A DNA stretch of 64,000 nucleotides from a virus, in IMG/VR virus record IMGVR_UViG_3300023202_000102, positions 66,700 to 130,699 of that record; one strand, written 5' to 3'. The notes under the pieces were generated by a model. It saw nothing but the letters and a program-made list of their open reading frames with translations. It did not search any database and had not been told where the DNA came from. This document shows positions 59,297 to 64,000 of the stretch, one piece after another (the first letter of the stretch is position 1; each line of letters opens with the position of its first letter). The translations under genes and the position numbers were made by a program.

Positions 59297-60043
59297 ATGG
59301 CCATTCGTGACGTACTGCTTGAAATCAAGCGTATTGCTAAAGACAATGGCCTATCCGAGCCTTACGTCGTAGGTGGTCTGCCTCGTGACAAAATACTTGG
59401 TCGTTCAAATCTTGTAGAAGATGTGGACTTGACCTCAGGGGATGAGTCTATTCACAGACTGGCTGAGCTTGTTGCTCATCATTACAGGGTAAACCCAATG
59501 CGTTTTCCTGATGGACACTATCAGGTTTATGTTGATGGTATTAAGTATGACTTCTCCTCTAATTACAACTCACCTGATGTAGAATATTTTCTTGGTAAGG
59601 CCGGGTTGGATGATGCAACAGAAATGCAGAAGGAGTTGTTCAGTAGGGATTTTACAATCAACACACTGACAGTTCCAATGCATCTTCGAAAGATCGTAGA
59701 CCCTACTGGATTGGGTCTTGACGATGCTAAAAACAAGATTATTCGCACCCCTCTTCCGCCAAGGATTACCTTGCGTGATGATACTAAGAGAGTGATTCGT
59801 GCCATTTATCTAGCAGCAAAGCTCGGGTTTGAAGTAGAGCCTGATATTATCAAGTGGGTTCGTAAGAATCACGAGAGGATTGCCAAGGAAGTTTCAGAAG
59901 GTTTTGCCAAGAAGAAACTTGCAGCCGCTACCAGAGAAGATGCCGCTAAGACAATTAGATTGATGAATGAAATGAACCTTTGGAATATCGTTGGAGTTCC
60001 CAGAGTTCTTGAGGAGGCTCGGATGATGGGAGGAACACGATGA
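59297..60043 (+). CDS. CCA-adding enzyme/poly(A) polymerase-like nucleotidyltransferase
   Basis: 248 residues. Class II NTase head with VVGGLPRDKILGR (24-36) and EDVDLTSGD (Asp42, Asp44), then RDFTINTL (117-124), DPTGLGLDDAKNKIIRT and DDTKRVIRAIYLAAKLGF. The usual C-terminal body and tail are missing, so it is shorter than bacterial Cca (about 400). Possible roles are repair of tRNA 3' ends or RNA tailing. It sits within the virion-type block with a GAGG SD. Confidence 0.88.
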   Translation: MAIRDVLLEIKRIAKDNGLSEPYVVGGLPRDKILGRSNLVEDVDLTSGDESIHRLAELVAHHYRVNPMRFPDGHYQVYVDGIKYDFSSNYNSPDVEYFLGKAGLDDATEMQKELFSRDFTINTLTVPMHLRKIVDPTGLGLDDAKNKIIRTPLPPRITLRDDTKRVIRAIYLAAKLGFEVEPDIIKWVRKNHERIAKEVSEGFAKKKLAAATREDAAKTIRLMNEMNLWNIVGVPRVLEEARMMGGTR

Positions 60044-60378
60044 AAAGAAAAGCATATTTTCAAGGAACAGCAGATCCGAAAGAGAAGCGTAAGCCTGATA
60101 AGCTTCCTGTATCTAGGAAGAATCTGGATGTAAGGTCTCCAAAGATCTATACTTGGTTTACCAATTATGATTACTCAGATGAGGATCCTTCTGAGACTTC
60201 TCCGGGTGGTGGCCCGTACCACGGCCCAATGGACAAGTACAAATCTGTAAAGGATTTTCTTGATAAGAGAAGGAAGAAGCAGAAGAAGAAGTACGAGGAG
60301 GGTTTGAAAGAATCAAACTCTGAATCTCGCCTTGCTGCTTTTACTAAGCTAGCTAGTGAGGTTAAGAAAAATGACTAA
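60040..60378 (+). CDS. Hypothetical basic 112-residue protein
   Basis: Lys-rich, with a Gly/Pro loop (SPGGGPYHGPMD) and a C-terminal AAFTKLASEVK segment like others in this block. Overlaps the NTase gene by 4 bases. Confidence 0.6.
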   Translation: MKRKAYFQGTADPKEKRKPDKLPVSRKNLDVRSPKIYTWFTNYDYSDEDPSETSPGGGPYHGPMDKYKSVKDFLDKRRKKQKKKYEEGLKESNSESRLAAFTKLASEVKKND

Positions 60379-60907
60379 GAGAAGACTTAAGCTAGCAGAG
60401 GTTCGTAAAAACAATCATGAGCCATGTCCATTTGGGCTGCCTATTCCTTTTGGGTGCAAGCATGCGGGGAATGCTATTAAGAACATGGCTAAGCTGGATA
60501 CTCTGGGCAAGGACGCTTCAGAGGAAGAGAAGGCTATGATTGCTAAGGCAAACACTAAGCTGCTAGCTTGGACTCTTCTTAGAAGCCAAGAAGCTCCAAC
60601 AAAATGCCCCTATGCCGGGGTAATTATGGAAGAGCAAGAGGCAGTGGAGTGTAATGTCAATGACTCTGCTCCTGGTCAAAACCCTACTAAACCACTGATG
60701 GCCGCTCCATTTTACTCCAAGATGTTCTCTGGAGTTATCAATGGGCTCTACACTTATCCGGTGGGTTTCTACTCGGATTACAATGTAAGTCGTAATCTAT
60801 ACATGGGAACATATTCGCTTCAAGGAGCGGAAAGGCTGGATTTATTGAAGATGGCAGCGGAAGTAGTAGAGGAAGGGCGTAATATACGAATAACTCGGAA
60901 TAGGTAA
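60371..60907 (+). CDS. Conserved Cys-containing phage protein
   Basis: 178 residues from ATG 60371, overlapping the previous stop. Conserved-looking CPFGLPIPFGCKHAG, CPYAG and VECN suggest a metal site. A basic N-terminal segment is followed by alpha/beta parts. I recall similar proteins from other large phages but no function. Confidence 0.6.
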   Translation: MTKRRLKLAEVRKNNHEPCPFGLPIPFGCKHAGNAIKNMAKLDTLGKDASEEEKAMIAKANTKLLAWTLLRSQEAPTKCPYAGVIMEEQEAVECNVNDSAPGQNPTKPLMAAPFYSKMFSGVINGLYTYPVGFYSDYNVSRNLYMGTYSLQGAERLDLLKMAAEVVEEGRNIRITRNR

Positions 60908-60929
60908 TGTACCCACATGAGGTTGTAAA

Positions 60930-61778
60930 ATGGTAGAAAAGAACGCATATGAAGCAGACGATTTGAATCTCGGTGATATTCTGTCACCTCTGGGCAGTCT
61001 TCCGTCCATCGATGTTACCCCTAGTGACATTGAGGTTTCTGAGGATAAGCCTGATGAGGTTATTTTCGTTCTCGATGACATCCCAGGGGCCCCTACGGCA
61101 CAGGAGATTATTATCGAAGATGACGAAGATGACGTAGAGGTGGAGGTTTCACCTGGAGAGTCAGACATGTGGAGCTGGGAGCCAAATAACTTCCTCACAT
61201 GGTTACAGGGAATGTTTGATGGTGTACCACAACATTCTGGTTATGATACCACAGGATTAGAAAAGGCCATCTCTTACTTTGAGGTTTTGGATAAAGAGAT
61301 TACCAAAGCAATGAGAACAGACTTTAAGAACGAGATTGACTCTGCAAAAGCAGAGAAAGCTCGCGAACAGATTGAAAATGGTCTAGAGCGTCTTGTTGAG
61401 CGTTTGGAAAAGGTTAACTCTGATAAGTACAAGAGAAAGGGCAAGAAGTCTAAGGCTTGGTATCAGGAAAATGGGTTTACAAAAGAAGCTCAGAAGGCAA
61501 CCAACATTACTGGAATTACCATTACCGTTCCTCTTCTTATCTCTCGCATTGCGCGTGTATGTATCAATAGCGTTGTGTCTGGCGGTCATGATCTTGAGGA
61601 TATGTATAAGCGCCAGGTTGAGGAATACAGTTTAGATAAGCGTGAGCAGGCTGAAGTGAATCAGCTGCTTGCAGATATGGGTTACCCAATTCATCAGGAC
61701 CGAGGCTATCCACCAGGTGAGCCAGTGGAGATTTGGCGTAATGATAACTATGACTGGTCAGCACAGTACAGAGGATAA
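60930..61778 (+). CDS. Hypothetical 282-residue protein
   Basis: Very acidic N-terminal third (EDDEDDVEVEV), then a helical body and a hydrophobic helix (ITITVPLLISRIARV) that is probably buried rather than membrane. No family recognised. Confidence 0.6.
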   Translation: MVEKNAYEADDLNLGDILSPLGSLPSIDVTPSDIEVSEDKPDEVIFVLDDIPGAPTAQEIIIEDDEDDVEVEVSPGESDMWSWEPNNFLTWLQGMFDGVPQHSGYDTTGLEKAISYFEVLDKEITKAMRTDFKNEIDSAKAEKAREQIENGLERLVERLEKVNSDKYKRKGKKSKAWYQENGFTKEAQKATNITGITITVPLLISRIARVCINSVVSGGHDLEDMYKRQVEEYSLDKREQAEVNQLLADMGYPIHQDRGYPPGEPVEIWRNDNYDWSAQYRG

Positions 61779-61779
61779 T

Positions 61780-61926
61780 ATGAACGCTAAATTACTAAGA
61801 TTCGCAGATATTTTCAAGACAGCAGCTAAGGCATCTTCTGATAAAGAGGATGACAAGGATAAGAAGTCCAAGGATAAGAAGGACGAAAAGGATAAGAAGT
61901 CTGAAAAGAAGGAGAAGGATGAATGA
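61780..61926 (+). CDS. Small Lys/Asp-rich protein, 48 residues
   Basis: ATG 61780 with SD AGAGG. N-terminal MNAKLLRFADIFKTAAKAS is followed by a charged Lys/Asp/Glu tail. The N-terminus is like that of the next gene product, suggesting a shared docking helix. Confidence 0.6.
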   Translation: MNAKLLRFADIFKTAAKASSDKEDDKDKKSKDKKDEKDKKSEKKEKDE

Positions 61927-62254
61927 TGAGCTACTAAAATTTGCAGAGCTATTCAGAGCAGCGGTCGATATGATTGATCTGTCTGAAGAAGCTGTGCTTG
62001 AAGACGAGCCCGTATCCGATCCAGAAGCGGAGACTGGTGATTTTATGACGGATACCGATGAGGATGTGTTTGCTCTTTCTGCAGCAGACCTGCTTACATT
62101 GGACGCTGGCGTTATTGAAAACGCTCAAAAGATTACAGAGACCTTAAGAGACTTAGGAAGTTCAACTTTAGATATTGAGCAGAAGCAGAGACTTATTGAT
62201 AAATGGAAGGCGGATGTTGAAGCCGCGAAAGCAAAAGCACGAGGCGCACTATGA
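61919..62254 (+). CDS. Hypothetical acidic protein sharing an N-terminal helix with its neighbour
   Basis: 111 residues from ATG 61919 (SD AAGGAG inside the previous gene). Opens MNDELLKFAELFRAAVDM, parallel to the previous protein's start. Acidic middle and a C-terminal helix. Overlaps both neighbours. Confidence 0.6.
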   Translation: MNDELLKFAELFRAAVDMIDLSEEAVLEDEPVSDPEAETGDFMTDTDEDVFALSAADLLTLDAGVIENAQKITETLRDLGSSTLDIEQKQRLIDKWKADVEAAKAKARGAL

Positions 62255-63207
62255 GAGGAACTAAAGGATCATTCGAAAGGACTGGCGAAATCAGCCGTGA
62301 AGCAAGCAAGACTTCTGACTGGCTTGAGGAGTTTGCTGAGAAGCTTGCTATTGCTGAGGTTACATCTGAGGCACGAGTTAAGACAGCATCTAAGACTGCC
62401 GTTGAGGTTTCTCGTGATCGCAACATCGGACCATCTGTTTACGAAATGATGTCAGCTATTGTATCTCCAACAGGTCACAAGCACAGCTCTGTTGAAGAGG
62501 CCGTTGTTGATTACCAGAAGCGAACAGGACTGGCACAGCATCTTGAGCGCACAGCTGAGGAGCAGATGCAGGCTGTGGCCTCTTTGGTAACAGCATCTTA
62601 TGGAGAAGACGAGGCCTGTGCTCACGGAGAGCACGGGGACTGTGCAGAGTGTGATGCAGCAGATGCGGCAGATGCAGATACCGCAAACGCAGACACCGAA
62701 GAAGAGGAAGAAGATTCCCCAAAAGCTGATGGCCACGGAGAGGTGGCCGAAGACGATGAGGACATTGAGCATTTTCTAGAGCTTCTCGAAGGCTTCGACT
62801 ACCCAGACAGTTATGAGCGCACAGACATTGGTAATGCAGAGTGGTCAGAGGAGCATGACTCTTTGGTAGCACAGGCAGAGCATGGACACCCAGCTCTAGT
62901 CATTCAGGTTCCAGCCATCGATAGTTTTCTTGATAACCTAATTGATACCAACCCAGGCATTCAATTACCGGCACTTCTACACTCTTTGGTAGAAACATTC
63001 AGCCGTGATGGTGCTGATCAATCTTCTTGTCGTGAAAAGGATTTCCTTCAGTACGTTAACAAGAAATTGATTGATAAGGAACGGGATATCATTGATCCAA
63101 CCTCTTCTGAGATTGGTCGAGGGGTAGGTCTCCAAGTTGATTATACTGGTGAATCTGATCAAAACAAGCATCCATTTGCACTACTTGAGCCTCAAGAGTC
63201 CGAGTAA
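62251..63207 (+). CDS. Hypothetical acidic 318-residue protein
   Basis: Helical N-terminus with WLEEFAEKLAIAE, an acidic Ala/Asp/Glu region with a CAHGEHGDCAEC cluster (~125-137) that could bind metal, and a globular C-terminal half. Directly upstream of terL. No family recognised; virion or head-assembly role is inference. Confidence 0.6.
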   Translation: MRGTKGSFERTGEISREASKTSDWLEEFAEKLAIAEVTSEARVKTASKTAVEVSRDRNIGPSVYEMMSAIVSPTGHKHSSVEEAVVDYQKRTGLAQHLERTAEEQMQAVASLVTASYGEDEACAHGEHGDCAECDAADAADADTANADTEEEEEDSPKADGHGEVAEDDEDIEHFLELLEGFDYPDSYERTDIGNAEWSEEHDSLVAQAEHGHPALVIQVPAIDSFLDNLIDTNPGIQLPALLHSLVETFSRDGADQSSCREKDFLQYVNKKLIDKERDIIDPTSSEIGRGVGLQVDYTGESDQNKHPFALLEPQESE

Positions 63208-63232
63208 GCCTATGATTTAACTGATTTTCTAT

Positions 63233-63271
63233 TCATAAGTCCACATATTTCTACGTAAGGAGGACTTATGA
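63233..63271 (+). promoter_or_regulatory. Inverted repeat enclosing the terL SD and start codon
   Basis: TCATAAGTCC (63233-63242) and GGACTTATGA (63262-63271) are perfect 10-base complements. The right arm contains the terL ATG (63268-63270) and part of the SD AAGGAGG (63257-63263). Folding would mask initiation of terL. Confidence 0.5.
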
Positions 63272-64000
63272 ATCCAGTAGAATCTAGTGTCCATGGGCTA
63301 TTTAACCAGCTCAGAGACAACATTATGGGGATGGACCCCGTGTATTTTTGTGAGAGATTTCTCACTATCGATGGTAAGCCATTTGACCTAAGTGGTGCGT
63401 GGAAACCATTCGCAGACATCTATAGGTACGTTGGGCTGAAGGCTATTGAAAAGGATGCCAAACCTATCGTACTGGTCAAGGGGCGACAGGTAGGTGCAAC
63501 AACAATGGCAGCTGCACTAGAATGTTATTTTGCAGCATGCGGTATCTTTGGGAAGAATGGTCATGCGCCAATGCGTCTGATGCACCTCTTCCCAACGTTA
63601 TCTTTGGCTGCAGCTTATTCCAAAGATAAGTTAGATCCAATGATTGGTCAATCTGTATCCGTTGCAGGGGCTTACAAGTCTAATGGACTTCTCAAGTCTT
63701 ACATGGAAAATTCCATGGCTACAGGAGACCCCTCCAATAACAACATGCACTTTAAGAAGTTCAACTTCGGTAACCAGGTTTGGATTGAATCCACTGGTCT
63801 TACGGGTGACCGTATTCGTGGTCGTCAGCTTTGTTTGGATACAGAACTTCCAACGCCTGATCGAGGATTTATCAAACTAAGAGATTTGAAGCAGGGAGAT
63901 AGGCTATTCGATGAAAATGGAAATGTTTGTAATGTAACCAAACTTCATCCAATTCAAGAGTCTCCAGAATCTTATCGTGTAACATTTGATGATGGAACAC
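63268..64000 (+). CDS. terL: Terminase large subunit, partial, interrupted by an intein
   Basis: 244 residues seen; runs past the window end without a stop. The ATPase starts with an adenine-binding-type segment and Walker A GRQVGATTMAA (~73-83), then a long segment to STGLTGDRIRGRQL. In TerL this is followed by the Walker B DxxxxDE region, but here an intein begins at Cys (63832). TerL is the motor that packages DNA and cuts genome ends. Splicing will be needed for Walker B. The start is set by AAGGAGG and lies in a hairpin. Confidence 0.9.
   Translation, partial: MNPVESSVHGLFNQLRDNIMGMDPVYFCERFLTIDGKPFDLSGAWKPFADIYRYVGLKAIEKDAKPIVLVKGRQVGATTMAAALECYFAACGIFGKNGHAPMRLMHLFPTLSLAAAYSKDKLDPMIGQSVSVAGAYKSNGLLKSYMENSMATGDPSNNNMHFKKFNFGNQVWIESTGLTGDRIRGRQLCLDTELPTPDRGFIKLRDLKQGDRLFDENGNVCNVTKLHPIQESPESYRVTFDDGT
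63832..64000 (+). mobile_element. Intein in TerL, N-terminal part
   Basis: Cys1 block CLDTELPTPDRGFIKLRDL, then KQGDRLFDENG, as in inteins found in other phage TerL proteins. The rest, including any endonuclease domain, is beyond the window. The upstream extein sequence GDRIRGRQL places the insertion just before Walker B. Confidence 0.85.

Noticed and set aside
63644-63880. Plus-strand 78-codon frame inside terL
   Set aside because: Overlaps TerL and its intein in another frame, lacks an SD and has low-quality composition.
1-64000. CRISPR array or long direct repeats
   Set aside because: No regularly spaced repeats were noticed by eye on either strand; repeated text is confined to coding low-complexity tracts.

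Overview
This window is a continuous stretch of a large tailed-bacteriophage genome. Genes are tightly packed, mostly with 1-20 base overlaps or ATGA/TAATG junctions, and almost all lie on the plus strand; only a small heat-shock protein (470-814) and an intein-bearing helicase (1804-4215) are on the minus strand. The phage call rests on a terminase large subunit starting at 63268 plus T4-type recombination and nucleotide-metabolism genes. Purine-rich Shine-Dalgarno (SD) sequences such as AGGAG and GGAGG precede many genes, so the host uses SD-led initiation. A lipoprotein with Asp after the lipobox Cys suggests a Gram-negative host. TGA, TAG and TAA all act as ordinary stops. I see no tRNA, rRNA or CRISPR array, and no stretch over 300 bases without a gene or gene remnant.

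Layout. 1-12756: sHSP, nucleotidyltransferase, RecD-like helicase with intein, lipoprotein peptidase, ubiquitin-like MoaD/ThiS protein, PP-type phosphatase, topoisomerase I, AAA+ ATPase, ribosomal protein bS21, and small genes, closed by a strong terminator near 12870. 12900-27396: accessory region with a broken MT-A70 methyltransferase stub beside an intact copy, four HNH nuclease genes, an RlaP-type nucleotidyltransferase, dUTPase, a frameshift-split gene, IF3, peptide deformylase, thioredoxin and many small unknowns, ending in the primase zinc-binding protein. 27374-50025: replication, recombination and chaperone block with SbcD, SbcC, dCMP deaminase, dNMP kinase, a RecB/Cas4-like exonuclease, trigger factor, Pol III alpha (DnaE) broken into two genes by a split intein with a homing endonuclease between, a UvsY-like protein, UvsX/RecA, SSB, endonuclease VII, DnaJ, primase Toprim protein and a sigma-region-4-like protein; terminators sit at 46786 and 50050. 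50151-64000: long, alanine- and acid-rich proteins of unknown function that look like the start of the virion/packaging block, a CCA/poly(A)-polymerase-like enzyme, and terL, which contains an intein and runs off the window.

How they work together. Replication appears to use a cellular-type DnaE with a two-gene primase, but recombination is T4-like (gp46/gp47, UvsX, a UvsY candidate, SSB, EndoVII). dUTPase, dCMP deaminase and dNMP kinase supply nucleotides. The most striking theme is a set of factors acting at the host ribosome and on new proteins: bS21, IF3, peptide deformylase, trigger factor, DnaJ and sHSP. Three inteins (helicase, DnaE, TerL) and several HNH or Vsr-like endonucleases show heavy mobile-element load in essential genes.
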